Source: Lysinibacillus sp. JNUCC-52 (GTDB lineage: Bacteria > Bacillota > Bacilli > Bacillales_A > Planococcaceae). Taken from it: a DNA stretch of 64,000 bases. The stretch is taken from the NCBI RefSeq assembly GCF_015999545.1, contig NZ_CP065546.1:1488001-1552000 (forward strand). The letters run 5' to 3'. The notes under the pieces are model-generated. The model ran no database searches. It was not told the origin of the DNA and was given only the letters and a program-made list of their open reading frames with translations. Positions 17,868-26,542 of the stretch are shown here, piece after piece (the first letter of the stretch is position 1; each line of letters opens with the position of its first letter). Made by a program: the position numbers and the translations under genes.

Positions 17868-18045
17868 CTGTGCCGTTAGTTTAAATACTTCTCTTCACAA
17901 TCACCACTTCAAATTTAATTCTTATATTTTATTCAATTAAATGGCCCTTTAATGAAAAATGCACTTTCCTTATTCAAGGAAAGCGCCCTTTAATGGAATA
18001 ACTGTAAAGCTTATGAAGCTTTTTTAAAAGCTGCGTTATATAAAG
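17868..18045 (-). repeat. Hairpin-bearing spacer module 3
   Basis: Minus strand: TTCCATTAAAGGGCGCTTTCCT-tgaata-AGGAAAGTGC, TTTTTCATTAAAGGGCCATTTAATTGAA, then TATTTAAACTAACGGCACAGTTTAG. The stem CTTTCCT/AGGAAAG differs from GATTCT/AGAATC in modules 1 and 4, while the flanking boxes are kept. A further hairpin AAAAGCTT...AAGCTTTT lies toward the GNAT gene. Confidence 0.6.
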
Positions 18046-18066
18046 TGAGATGATGTAATTCTATTA

Positions 18067-18588
18067 CTACAAATCGGAGTATAACATTCCATATACAAAG
18101 CTATCTGTCCATTCATTTTTATTCCAATAATTTTGGATGAAATGGGCTTCCTTTCTCATACCTATTCGTTCACACAATTTTTGTGAAGCTGTATTCCTTG
18201 CATCAAGATTGGCTTGTATACGATGTACATTAAATTCACTAAATAATTTATTAACCAAAGTACTAACCGCCTCTGTTGCCAAACCTTTTCCAGCTACTTC
18301 ATTAGAAAAACCATAACCAATCTCAACAGTGTCTTTCATATCTGTATACCATACGGATAGATCACCAACTACTTTAGTCTCGTATATAACTGCCAAACTT
18401 AGCTTTGATTCTTTAGAAAGTACACTGTTTGCTAGCTTCTTATTAAATCTTTCCTGCATATCTTCTTGAGTCCATTTATTATGTAATAGGAATTTACATG
18501 TATCCTCATCATTATAAATAGCAAATACATCCTGTAAATCAGTACTCTGAAAAGGTCTAATTGTTAATCTTTCTGTTGTGAATTCCAA
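18067..18588 (-). CDS. GNAT-family N-acetyltransferase (RimJ/RimL-like)
   Basis: The 173-residue protein opens with the RimJ/L-type TERLTIRPFQSTDLQDVFAIY. The acetyl-CoA-binding stretch is EIGYGFSNEVAGKGLATEAVSTLVNKLF (about 90-117), and NVHRIQANLDARNTASQKLCERIGMRKE follows, as in this branch of GNAT enzymes. It should move an acetyl group from acetyl-CoA to an amine, perhaps a protein N-terminus or a small molecule. The substrate is not predictable. It lies between repeat modules 3 and 4. Confidence 0.9.
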   Translation of the reverse strand: MEFTTERLTIRPFQSTDLQDVFAIYNDEDTCKFLLHNKWTQEDMQERFNKKLANSVLSKESKLSLAVIYETKVVGDLSVWYTDMKDTVEIGYGFSNEVAGKGLATEAVSTLVNKLFSEFNVHRIQANLDARNTASQKLCERIGMRKEAHFIQNYWNKNEWTDSFVYGMLYSDL

Positions 18589-18707
18589 GTTAATTCTCCT
18601 CCCTTATATTCATTCTACAAAACATTTTTTCTTTTAGTATGTAACCCCCCCTTCTTAGATTTTACTTGGATTACATATCATAGTAAATTCATATCCTTCT
18701 TCTTCTA

Positions 18708-18832
18708 AACTGCTTCGTTAGTTTAAGTACTTTTCTCTACAATCTCCACGTTCAATTAAATGGCCCTTTAATGAAAACGAGCGCTGATTCTTATTACAGA
18801 ATCGCACCCGATTGTTGAATAACAAATTGAAA
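18708..18832 (-). repeat. Hairpin-bearing spacer module 4
   Basis: Minus strand: TTCAACAATCGGGTGCGATTCT-gtaata-AGAATCAGCGC, TTTTCATTAAAGGGCCATTTAATTGAA, then TACTTAAACTAACGAAGCAGTTTAG. This is the cleanest copy and aligns with modules 1 and 3 over nearly its full length. Confidence 0.65.
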
Positions 18833-18911
18833 TTTTAATTATCGACTAGAATATAAATGAAACTCAATAAGCTATAAAACTTTAAAGAATCTATTCATAA
18901 ATGCGAAAAAA

Positions 18912-18949
18912 CCTCTTGCCAATATTTCATTGACAAGAGGTTTTTTTAT
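18912..18949. terminator. Orphan bidirectional terminator hairpin
   Basis: CCTCTTG-C-CAAT pairs with ATTG-A-CAAGAGG, followed by TTTTTTT on the plus strand and TTTTTT on the minus strand. No gene ends close to it on the plus side, which fits loss or movement of a gene here. Confidence 0.75.
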
Positions 18950-19157
18950 CAGTCTTTTTACGTTTTATTAATCTTTATTTTTTGATTAAAAATGCTCTAA
19001 AAAGGTTGGTTATATATATGAAACCCATGCGTTTAGAACACAATTGGATCAAAATAAGTGGGTTCGTTTTGTTTGAATGTCATTTTTATAAAAAAGATGG
19101 ATTAAAACTTTTCGTTTTAGGAAAGCTGATTTTCCTGAGTTAGGCATTCTCCCAATA

Positions 19158-19212
19158 AAAAACTACACACGTTACGGGGCATCTGCCCAACCGTACATGT
19201 GTAGTTTCCTTT
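19158..19212 (-). terminator. Terminator after the SLH surface-protein gene
   Basis: AAACTACACATGTACGG and CCGTAACGTGTGTAGTTT form a long stem with a GGGCAGATGCCC inner hairpin, followed on the minus strand by TTTTTTATT. It begins right at the stop codon. Confidence 0.85.
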
Positions 19213-22200
19213 TTATTGTTTGACCATTCTTTCTGTTGCAGCTGCCTCGATTTCCCCAATAGCCCAATGAGTAGAAAGGACATCGCTAAATGTCGATGTT
19301 GTAATGTCTTCTAAAGCAGGACGTTCGAATAATTGGTTGAGCACTTTCACCGCCTGTGCGCGTGTTAAGGAACCGTTTGGATGAAAGGTCGTTTCACTAT
19401 TCCCCGTCATAATCCCCCATGTACTCACTTGTTCAATTGCACGTGCAGCCCAGTGGGTTGGCGAAACGTCTGTAAATGATTTACCTTTGCCAGAGGCTTG
19501 ACAGATTGTTTTTGAAGGATCTTGTGCACATACGGTTTCGATCCAATGAGCCACGACTTTTGCCATTTGTGCGCGTGTAATCGTGCCATTTGGATTGAAT
19601 GTCGTTTCCGTTTGGCCATTAAATAAACCAGCTTGCTTCACCACTTCAATCGCATCTTTTGAAGGGTGATTTATTGTATCCTCAAATGAACTATTCGTCG
19701 TTGTTGGCATGTCACCATTTGTTAAGAAACGCGCTAACATCGTGGCCATTTGTGCCCGTGTTACCAGGGCATTTGGTTTAAATGTGCCATCTGGGTAACC
19801 TTGAATATATGGTGCTAATCGCTTCACTTCCATTTGTCCTTCCTCTTCTTGCACTTCAGAAGCATAAAGTAGACTGAATGTTGAGAAGTGGTCTACTTCA
19901 AACTGAAATCCTTTCACGCCTGGTTCAAATTCGACCATACGCCCTTGCTTTACTTCAGTTGTTGCGTCACTATGTTCGATGTAAACGACTAATGAAGCCA
20001 TTTGTTCTTCTGTTAGTTCAGCCGAAATTGGTAACGTAATCGTTACAGGGCGATTTTGTAGATTTGTTTCAATCGTTACAGGTGTTCCTATTAGCGAAAT
20101 AATCGCTCTTTTTGGCATACCTTGTTGGATTTGTTCATTTTTTAGCACTTTCGCCTGAAGCACTTCTTGTTGTTGTGCCTTTACTGGCACAACACGGAAG
20201 AATACATCTTCTGTCACGCCATTGAATGAAGTTGATGGCATCGTCAATTGGGCTAACGCTGTTTGCATGAAGAAATTCGTCTGTTGCCTATTTAAAAATA
20301 ACCCTGCATTGCTTGAAAGACTCAAATGTGCCTCTGCCGTAGCTGTTTCCACTGGGTATACAAGGCGAATTGTTCGTGCCTCTTGATTCGATAGTTGTGG
20401 TACTAATGCTTGGACATGATTCAATAAAATGTCTGCTCGATACTTCACGATTTCTTGCTCTACCGTACGAATGATTTTTATCTCATTTGATGGCGTCGAA
20501 TCTACTGGATAGACTGGCTCTGGTGTCGGATTTGGTACTATTGGTAGTGGATTTACTGTAATCGTAGCCGTATCAGACATATTACCATGGATACCCGTTA
20601 CTGTTACAGTACCTGGCGCAATCGCTGTTAATTTATTATTTTGCATCGTAGCGATGGTTGGATCGCTTACCGTAAAGGTTGCATTAGCCGTTTGATCTCG
20701 GCTTGTCCCATCCGATAGATTTTCTACTAGCTGGAAGTTCTCTGTGCCTCCAACAATTAGTTGCCCTGTTTTAGGTGATAGGACTATGCCTGTTGTTATT
20801 ACTGGTACTGCATTCACCGTAATCATGGCCGTATCAGACGTACTATCATAGGCTGCCGTTACGGTCACTGTTCCTGGTGCAATTGCTGTTAAGGTATTTC
20901 CTTGTATAGTAGCGATGGTTGGATCACTTACCGTAAAGGTTGCATTAGCCGTTTGATCTCGACTTGTCCCATCCGATAGATTTTCTACTAGCTGGAAGTT
21001 CTCTGTGCCTCCAACAATTAGTTGCCCTGTTTTAGGTGATAGGACTATGCCTGTTGTTATTACTGGTACTGCATTCACCGTAATCATGGCCGTATCAGAC
21101 GTACTATCATAGGCTGCCGTTACGGTCACTGTTCCTGGTGCAATTGCTGTTAAAACATTCCCTTGCATCGTGGCAATGGAAGAATCACTTACCGTAAACG
21201 TTGTGTTTGCTGTTTGGTCTTGACTCGATCCATTTGAGAAGATCTCTGTCAGTTGGAAACTTTGCTTTCCTCCTACAATCAACTGCCCCGTTTTTGGTGA
21301 AAGATCAATACTTGTAGCGTTAATCGAGCCGTACCACCTGTTCAGGAAATGGCCATCGCCATCGAACTTTTGTACTTGATTATTTCCGACTTCCGTTACA
21401 TAGACGCTACCGTTGTTGTCAATCGCTACACTATTTGGGAAGTCAAATTGTCCATCGCCGCTCCCCGTGCTGCCCCATTGACTCACATAATTCCCCTCCA
21501 AATCAAACTTTTGGATTCGGTTGTTCTGCGCATCAGGGACGTAGAGATGACCATTTCCATTGTCTACCGCAATACTAAAAGGATACCGAAACTGACCATT
21601 ACCAGTCCCCTGAGTTCCCCATTTGCTTATGAAAGCACCATCGGCATCAAATTTTTGAACTCGATGCAATTCACTATCCGTTACATAAACGTGACCTTGT
21701 GTATCAATCGCAAGACCATAGGGGAGGTAAAACTGCCCGTCTCCATTGCCATATCTCCCCCATTCGCTTAGAAAGTTTCCTTTGAGATCGAAACGTTGGA
21801 TTCGACGGTTATCACGATCTGCCACATACAAGATATCGTTATAAGCAATCGCGATACCTGAAGGATTGAGAAACTGTCCATCACCATTGCCCCTTGTCCC
21901 CCATTGCGCCAGATAGCTGCCATTCGCTTCGAATTTCTGGATTCGGTGGTTCCCTCTATCAACAACATATACATTGCCATGCGAATCGAAGGCGATCCCG
22001 CTTGGGTAGTTGAATTGTCCATCGGCGCTTCCCTGCCCGCCCCACTCAGCCACGTATCTCCCGACAGGATCCAACACGACTATTCGGTTGTTTGCGTAGT
22101 CCGCAACATAGATCATTCCTTGGTCATTAACGGCTACAGCTACAGGTCTATCAAACAAAGTAGAACCTTGGGCTATAGCCGAGCTAACGTTTGCCCTAGA

Positions 22201-22284
22201 TATGGAATAAGTATTGAAGAATAGCATCATGGCGACTAATAAAATTAACCATATTTTTTTGTTGAATATCCTCTTTTGACGCAT
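19213..22284 (-). CDS. Secreted NHL-repeat / Ig-like / SLH surface protein
   Basis: The 1023-residue protein has a signal peptide (hydrophobic about 9-28). Six NHL repeats follow, each like DGQFxxPxGIAxDxxGxVYVxDxxNxRIQKFD (about 40-320), which should fold as a six-bladed propeller. Three Ig-like Big2 units (about 325-580) are built on an 87-residue period, two of them nearly identical. A helical/beta stretch of unknown type (about 595-815) precedes SLH motifs (GYPDGTFKPNALVTRAQMA, FNPNGTITRAQMAKVV, FHPNGSLTRAQAVKVL), which bind pyruvylated wall polymer and hold the protein on the cell surface. The last SLH unit stops early at MVKQ. It has its own AAGGAGG site and terminator. The propeller ligand is unknown. 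Confidence 0.92.
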   Translation of the reverse strand: MRQKRIFNKKIWLILLVAMMLFFNTYSISRANVSSAIAQGSTLFDRPVAVAVNDQGMIYVADYANNRIVVLDPVGRYVAEWGGQGSADGQFNYPSGIAFDSHGNVYVVDRGNHRIQKFEANGSYLAQWGTRGNGDGQFLNPSGIAIAYNDILYVADRDNRRIQRFDLKGNFLSEWGRYGNGDGQFYLPYGLAIDTQGHVYVTDSELHRVQKFDADGAFISKWGTQGTGNGQFRYPFSIAVDNGNGHLYVPDAQNNRIQKFDLEGNYVSQWGSTGSGDGQFDFPNSVAIDNNGSVYVTEVGNNQVQKFDGDGHFLNRWYGSINATSIDLSPKTGQLIVGGKQSFQLTEIFSNGSSQDQTANTTFTVSDSSIATMQGNVLTAIAPGTVTVTAAYDSTSDTAMITVNAVPVITTGIVLSPKTGQLIVGGTENFQLVENLSDGTSRDQTANATFTVSDPTIATIQGNTLTAIAPGTVTVTAAYDSTSDTAMITVNAVPVITTGIVLSPKTGQLIVGGTENFQLVENLSDGTSRDQTANATFTVSDPTIATMQNNKLTAIAPGTVTVTGIHGNMSDTATITVNPLPIVPNPTPEPVYPVDSTPSNEIKIIRTVEQEIVKYRADILLNHVQALVPQLSNQEARTIRLVYPVETATAEAHLSLSSNAGLFLNRQQTNFFMQTALAQLTMPSTSFNGVTEDVFFRVVPVKAQQQEVLQAKVLKNEQIQQGMPKRAIISLIGTPVTIETNLQNRPVTITLPISAELTEEQMASLVVYIEHSDATTEVKQGRMVEFEPGVKGFQFEVDHFSTFSLLYASEVQEEEGQMEVKRLAPYIQGYPDGTFKPNALVTRAQMATMLARFLTNGDMPTTTNSSFEDTINHPSKDAIEVVKQAGLFNGQTETTFNPNGTITRAQMAKVVAHWIETVCAQDPSKTICQASGKGKSFTDVSPTHWAARAIEQVSTWGIMTGNSETTFHPNGSLTRAQAVKVLNQLFERPALEDITTSTFSDVLSTHWAIGEIEAAATERMVKQ
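20650..21180 (-). repeat. 261-bp (87-codon) direct repeats inside the surface-protein gene
   Basis: The stretch around 20653-20913 is repeated at 20914-21174 almost base for base (for example ATTTTCTACTAGCTGGAAG in both), and a third diverged unit follows. The near identity at DNA level points to recent duplication or gene conversion within the array. Confidence 0.85.
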
Positions 22285-22525
22285 GTTACAATCTTCCTCC
22301 TTGCCTGATATTAATATAATCTTGGTTAACAGCCAGGCGCCACAGATAAAAGCCTAGGAATAGGTTAGATAGTTCTTTCATTATAGTAGTCTCTCTTTCT
22401 CTTTTTTTCTATGTAGTAGTAATCACCACTAAATGGGTAATTCAATTACACATCACTTAATTGTACTAGGGGTTAAAAGAAGACGATACTAACAAATGTT
22501 AACGATATGACAATTAACATTCAAA

Positions 22526-22750
22526 ATGATTCCTACAGCGAATAAACAAAAGAACTATACACCCAAAGGATATATAGACCTAGATTTGGAATGGCTTTCT
22601 CTAGATGAAATAATTGTTGCTCGAGCAACAGAAAACAAAGCGTGAAAATTGGGACGGGTTCCAACTATGTTTACAGCGCTATATGTAATAAATCTTGAAT
22701 CAGGAGAACAAAGGCAGATTAATACAATAAAAAAGGTACTACATTATTAA
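22526..22750 (+). pseudogene. Small coding remnant with one in-frame TGA
   Basis: From ATG 22526 the frame reads YTPKGYIDLDLEWLSLDE, IIVARATENKA, then TGA (22643-22645), then KLGRVPTMFTALYVINLE and a TAA at 22748. Both halves look protein-like in one frame, so this may be a broken short gene. Family not recognised. The end overlaps the glnA terminator, which argues against a working gene. Confidence 0.3.
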
Positions 22751-22766
22751 AATGTAATACCTTTTT
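22728..22766 (-). terminator. Terminator after glnA
   Basis: AAAAAGGTATTACATT pairs with AATGTAGTACCTTTTTT on the minus strand (one mismatch), about 60 bp after the glnA stop. Confidence 0.75.
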
Positions 22767-22824
22767 CGTAGTTTGATTATAAATATTTCACCCTAAATAA
22801 CCTTAAGCCCCAACACTTTTTTGA

Positions 22825-24171
22825 TTAATACATTTTTAAATATTGGTCGCGTTCCCATTGGTGTACTGTTGTACGGTACATGTCGAACTCGATTTCTTTT
22901 GCTTCTTTGAAGTTTGCGTAAATGTGCTCACCTAAAGCAGCTTGAGCTACTTTATCTTGCGCAAGTAATGTTAACGCATCGTCAAGCGCTGGTGGTAAGT
23001 TAGCAATACCGTTTGCTTTGCGCTCTTCTTCTGTCATTACATAAATATTGCGGTTAATTGCCGCTGGTGGTGTTAATTGTTGGCGAATACCTTCTAGACC
23101 CGCTTCTAAAATAACAGCCATCGCTAAATATGGGTTAGCTGATGGGTCCACTGAACGTACTTCTACACGAGTTGAAAGTCCGCGTGCAGATGGGATACGA
23201 ATAAGTGGTGAACGGTTTTGTGCAGACCATGCAACGTAACATGGCGCTTCATAACCAGGAACTAATCGTTTATAAGAGTTAACAGTTGGGTTTGTTACAG
23301 CTGTGAATCCTTGTACGTGTGCAAGAACACCTGCCATGAATTGCATTGCTGTTTCAGAAAGGCCTAACTCAGTAGATTCATCATAGAATGCATTTTCTTT
23401 CCCTTTAAATAATGACACGTTAAAGTGCATACCAGAGCCTGCTTCACCAAATAACGGTTTTGGCATGAATGTTGCATGTAGGCCGTGTTTACGTGCAATT
23501 GTTTTAACAACTAGCTTGAACGTTTGGATGTTGTCACATGCTGTAATGGCATCTGCATATTTAAAGTCAATTTCATGTTGACCAGGTGCTACTTCGTGGT
23601 GAGAAGCTTCGATTTCAAAGCCCATTTCTTCTAGCTCTAACACGATATCACGACGGCAGTTTTCACCTAAATCAGTTGGTGCTAAGTCGAAATAACCACC
23701 GTGGTCGTTTACTTCTAACGTAGGTTCACCTTTTGCATCTAATTTGAATAAGAAGAATTCTGGCTCAGGCCCTAAGTTGAAGCTTGTAAAGCCCATTTCT
23801 TCCATTTTTTTAAGGATGCGTTTTAAATTGTTACGTGGGTCACCAGCGAATGGTTCGCCTTTAGCAGTGTATACGTCACAGATGAAACGTGCTACTTTCC
23901 CTTTTTCTGAAGTCCAAGGGAACACTACGAAAGAATCTAAATCAGGATATAAATACATATCTGATTCTTCGATACGCACGAAGCCTTCAATTGATGAGCC
24001 ATCGAACATCATTTTGTTTTCTAGTGCTTTATCTAGTTGACTAACAGGAATTTCAACGTTTTTAATTGTACCTAGAATATCTGTAAATTGTAAACGTATG
24101 AAACTTACATTTTTTTCCTCGATTAAACTCTTGATGTCCTCTTTTGTGTATTTACCCACAGTTTTCCACAC
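22825..24171 (-). CDS. glnA: Glutamine synthetase type I
   Basis: The 448-residue enzyme makes glutamine from glutamate, ammonia and ATP. It is the short GSI-alpha form of Bacillus, without the adenylylation insert. Visible marks are [16 protein letters not shown] (57-72, including the feedback Arg), [27 protein letters not shown], the [19 protein letters not shown] stretch and the end DQYLKMY. It forms an operon with glnR, 69 bp upstream, under a GlnR-type operator. In relatives, feedback-inhibited GlnA also tells GlnR and TnrA about the nitrogen state. Confidence 0.98.
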   Translation of the reverse strand: MWKTVGKYTKEDIKSLIEEKNVSFIRLQFTDILGTIKNVEIPVSQLDKALENKMMFDGSSIEGFVRIEESDMYLYPDLDSFVVFPWTSEKGKVARFICDVYTAKGEPFAGDPRNNLKRILKKMEEMGFTSFNLGPEPEFFLFKLDAKGEPTLEVNDHGGYFDLAPTDLGENCRRDIVLELEEMGFEIEASHHEVAPGQHEIDFKYADAITACDNIQTFKLVVKTIARKHGLHATFMPKPLFGEAGSGMHFNVSLFKGKENAFYDESTELGLSETAMQFMAGVLAHVQGFTAVTNPTVNSYKRLVPGYEAPCYVAWSAQNRSPLIRIPSARGLSTRVEVRSVDPSANPYLAMAVILEAGLEGIRQQLTPPAAINRNIYVMTEEERKANGIANLPPALDDALTLLAQDKVAQAALGEHIYANFKEAKEIEFDMYRTTVHQWERDQYLKMY

Positions 24172-24240
24172 TCCTATAAATTGTCTAGCTTATATCTTTA
24201 CCCTACCCTATTAAATAATAACCATCTAATAGTAGTTATT

Positions 24241-24615
24241 TTAATAGAATCGGGATAAATCCCCACGTCGGATAGATGATTTTTGCATGCGCTGTGCTTG
24301 ACGCATTTCTTCGCGCATAATTTGACGTAATTCTGTGTCAGTTAAATCAGGTTCTTCAGCTGCAGCAGGATCCAATTTTTTAGCAAATAATTTTTTAATT
24401 TTCGCCATATTCATACCCTGCTCCAAGTAATCTTTTATTTCAAGAAGCGTATCGACGTCATTTAATGAAAACATTCGACGATTACCTTCAGTTCGGTGTG
24501 GCTCAATTAAATGGTGTTCTTCATAATAACGAATTTGGCGTGCCGAAAGCTCGGTCAATTGCATCACGATACTCATAGATAATAACGGCATCGTTCGTCT
24601 AATTTCACGACTCAT
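24241..24615 (-). CDS. glnR: MerR-family repressor of nitrogen genes
   Basis: The 124-residue regulator has the MerR winged helix (MPLLSMSIVMQLTELSARQIRYYEEHHLIEPHRTEGNRRMFS, about 9-50) and the short C-terminal tail (RRGDLSRFY) that in B. subtilis GlnR holds the protein inactive until glutamine synthetase binds it. It should repress its own operon when nitrogen is plentiful. The ribosome site is a weak GGGGGGAC. It is slightly shorter than the B. subtilis protein (135). Confidence 0.95.
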   Translation of the reverse strand: MSREIRRTMPLLSMSIVMQLTELSARQIRYYEEHHLIEPHRTEGNRRMFSLNDVDTLLEIKDYLEQGMNMAKIKKLFAKKLDPAAAEEPDLTDTELRQIMREEMRQAQRMQKSSIRRGDLSRFY

Positions 24616-24638
24616 TTAAGTCCCCCCAATACCCGCTT

Positions 24639-24667
24639 ATCATATAACGAAAAATTTTCACTGTCAA
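24639..24667 (-). promoter_or_regulatory. glnRA promoter
   Basis: On the minus strand a perfect -35 TTGACA (24667-24662) is 17 bases from the -10 TATGAT (24644-24639), ending about 24 bases before the glnR ATG. Confidence 0.85.
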
Positions 24668-24673
24668 CAAAGA

Positions 24674-24690
24674 TGTAAGGTTTCCTAACA
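24674..24690 (-). promoter_or_regulatory. GlnR/TnrA operator of glnRA
   Basis: TGTTAGGAAACCTTACA on the minus strand fits the GlnR/TnrA consensus TGTNAN7TNACA exactly. It sits just upstream of the -35 box, the same arrangement as in the B. subtilis glnRA operon. Confidence 0.88.
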
Positions 24691-25092
24691 TGTATTTTTA
24701 ATTTTTTTTTGAATTGATGAAAAATTGTTAAAAACTATAAAAAGATAGTCCAAGCTTTAGCCAAACTCGAAATATTTTACAGTTCATCTTTAGTCTTCAA
24801 TATAAGATTTCTGCGATTGGTTTCCGCCTCGGACGGACGCTTTTCTCGGGGCAAGAAAGTCGAAAACAGCATTTGACACTTTTTGTATACAATCTTTTTA
24901 GATTCAATCATATGAAAATATAGAATGCTGCATATGCTCCTTTTTAGCATGCGTAACTTCAACAGCTCTTTATGTATGTCACTACAATAAAATGGCGTTT
25001 CCACTCGTTCTGTTCCTGCTGACCTATTGAGATATTGCTTTAATTCACTAGCTTTAGTATGAAAGCAAAACAGCTAGCATTCATATTACGAT
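24691..25092. other. Gap between glnR and ynbB with worn repeat-like piece
   Basis: No convincing gene is seen. A reading frame at 24777-25004 has no ribosome site and no protein look. Around 24815-24860 the plus strand reads TTTCCGCCTCGGACGGACGC followed by TTTTCTCGGGGCA, which resembles a worn end of the GC-rich intergenic repeat family. In most Bacillus relatives hflX and spoVK lie in this neighbourhood; they are not here. Confidence 0.35.
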
Positions 25093-25094
25093 AA

Positions 25095-25124
25095 AACCCC
25101 CACCACAAATCCGTGATGGGGGTT
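25095..25124 (-). terminator. Terminator after ynbB
   Basis: AACCCCCATCAC pairs with GTGGTGGGGGTT, then TTTATC on the minus strand, about 20 bp past the ynbB stop. Confidence 0.8.
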
Positions 25125-25144
25125 GTCTAACATCTATTTATAGC

Positions 25145-26395
25145 TTATTTTCGTAAGCTTTGGACCGCGCTACAAATGGCAAATTTCACGTGCTCGTATG
25201 TCAATCCACCTTGAATAAATGCTGTATATGGCGGACGAATTGGACCATCTGCTGTTAGTTCAATGCTTGAGCCTTGAATAAATGTACCCGCTGCCATGAT
25301 GACATCATCTTCATAGCCAGGCATGTATGCAGGCTCAGGGGCATAATGCGCATTTATCGGTGAGTTTGCTTGAATTTCACGACAGAATGCAACCATTTGA
25401 TCTGCTGTTTTAAACGATACTGATTGAATTAAATCTGTACGCTCAGCATGAAAGCTAGGGAATGTGTTCATGCCCGCTTCCTCTAGCATAGCTGCTGTGA
25501 AAATGGCGCCCTTTAACGCTTGACTAACCACATGCGGTGCTAGGAAAAACCCTTGATAGAAATCACCAAGTGTATTTAATGTTGCACCTGCTTCTGCTCC
25601 AATACCTGGTGATGTCATTCGATAAGCACATTTTTCAACTAAATCAGCTCTACCTGCAATATAGCCTCCTATTTTGGCTAAGCCACCACCTGGATTTTTA
25701 ATAAGAGAACCTGCCATTAAGTCTGCACCTACTTCTGTAGGTTCCTGTGCCTCTACAAATTCACCGTAGCAGTTATCAACAAAAATAACGGCATGTGGGG
25801 CCAATTCTCGTACTTTCTCACACATTTCTGCAATTTGTGAGATCGTAAAGGATGGACGCGTTGCATAGCCCTTTGAACGTTGAATCGCTATCATTTTAGT
25901 ATTAGGCGTTATAGCTGCAGCGACTGCCGTCCAATCAATCGTTTCGTTATCGATTAAATCTACATGGCGATAGCCAATTTTATAATCTTTCAGTGAACCT
26001 GTATCTTTGTCACCACCATCGACAATTGATTGTAGCGTGTCATATGGTTGACCTGAAATATAAAGTAATTCATCACCTGGTCGAAGCACACCGAATAGAC
26101 TAAGCGTAATCGCATGTGTACCAGATATAATTTGCGGACGGACTATCGCTGCCTCTGCTCCGAAAACTTGTGCATATACACGCTCAAGATTGTCACGTCC
26201 CTCGTCATCATAGCCATAGCCATTAGAAGGGTGTAAATGATAATCACTTACTTGATGTGCTCTGAAGGCGGAAAGTACTTTTTGCTGATTGAAGAACGCC
26301 ATATCCTCTACTTTCTTGTGATAAGGTCGCACCTTTTCTTCTATTTTTTCCGCTAATGTTAACGTCTCTGCTGTTAAATGGGTTGTAAATGTCAT
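25145..26395 (-). CDS. ynbB: PLP-dependent Cys/Met-metabolism-type enzyme (aluminium-resistance family)
   Basis: The 416-residue protein belongs to the YnbB/aluminium-resistance family of fold-type-I PLP enzymes, often called methionine gamma-lyase family protein. The likely PLP lysine is in MIAIQRSKGYATRPS (about 182). HPSNGYGYDDEGRDNLERVYA near the start and GAEAALRPQ-like GAEAAIVRPQIISGTHAI are family marks, and IFVDNCYGEFVE holds the PLP-pyridine Asp. The true reaction is not established in this family. The neighbours glnR-glnA match the Bacillus order. It has its own terminator. Confidence 0.9.
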   Translation of the reverse strand: MTFTTHLTAETLTLAEKIEEKVRPYHKKVEDMAFFNQQKVLSAFRAHQVSDYHLHPSNGYGYDDEGRDNLERVYAQVFGAEAAIVRPQIISGTHAITLSLFGVLRPGDELLYISGQPYDTLQSIVDGGDKDTGSLKDYKIGYRHVDLIDNETIDWTAVAAAITPNTKMIAIQRSKGYATRPSFTISQIAEMCEKVRELAPHAVIFVDNCYGEFVEAQEPTEVGADLMAGSLIKNPGGGLAKIGGYIAGRADLVEKCAYRMTSPGIGAEAGATLNTLGDFYQGFFLAPHVVSQALKGAIFTAAMLEEAGMNTFPSFHAERTDLIQSVSFKTADQMVAFCREIQANSPINAHYAPEPAYMPGYEDDVIMAAGTFIQGSSIELTADGPIRPPYTAFIQGGLTYEHVKFAICSAVQSLRK

Positions 26396-26542
26396 TGTTT
26401 TCGTCTCCGTTTCAAATTGTTCTTTCCTATCTTATCAATTTGTTTGCAACCCTGCAAAAATTGCTATTGTGTCTAGCTGTTAAATGCGCTAAGCTAAGGG
26501 GCGGACTTACTACAATTTATTCTCGTTTAAGGAGGGAAAGTG

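Noticed and set aside
19018-19143. 41-codon plus-strand frame MKPMRLEHNWIKISGF... between the orphan terminator and the SLH gene terminator
   Set aside because: Only a weak AAGGTTGG upstream and no family look; kept as a possible micro-protein but not annotated.
22300-22480. Possible riboswitch in the SLH gene leader (AGCCAGGCGCC, CCTAGGAATAGG)
   Set aside because: Short palindromes are present but they do not fit the cyclic di-GMP, SAM, lysine or cobalamin elements I know.
22490-22516. TGTTAACGATATGACA as a second GlnR/TnrA site
   Set aside because: The spacer between half-sites is 6, not 7, and it is not near a nitrogen-gene promoter.
24777-25004. 75-codon minus-strand frame between glnR and ynbB
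   Set aside because: No ribosome site, odd composition, overlaps a worn repeat piece.
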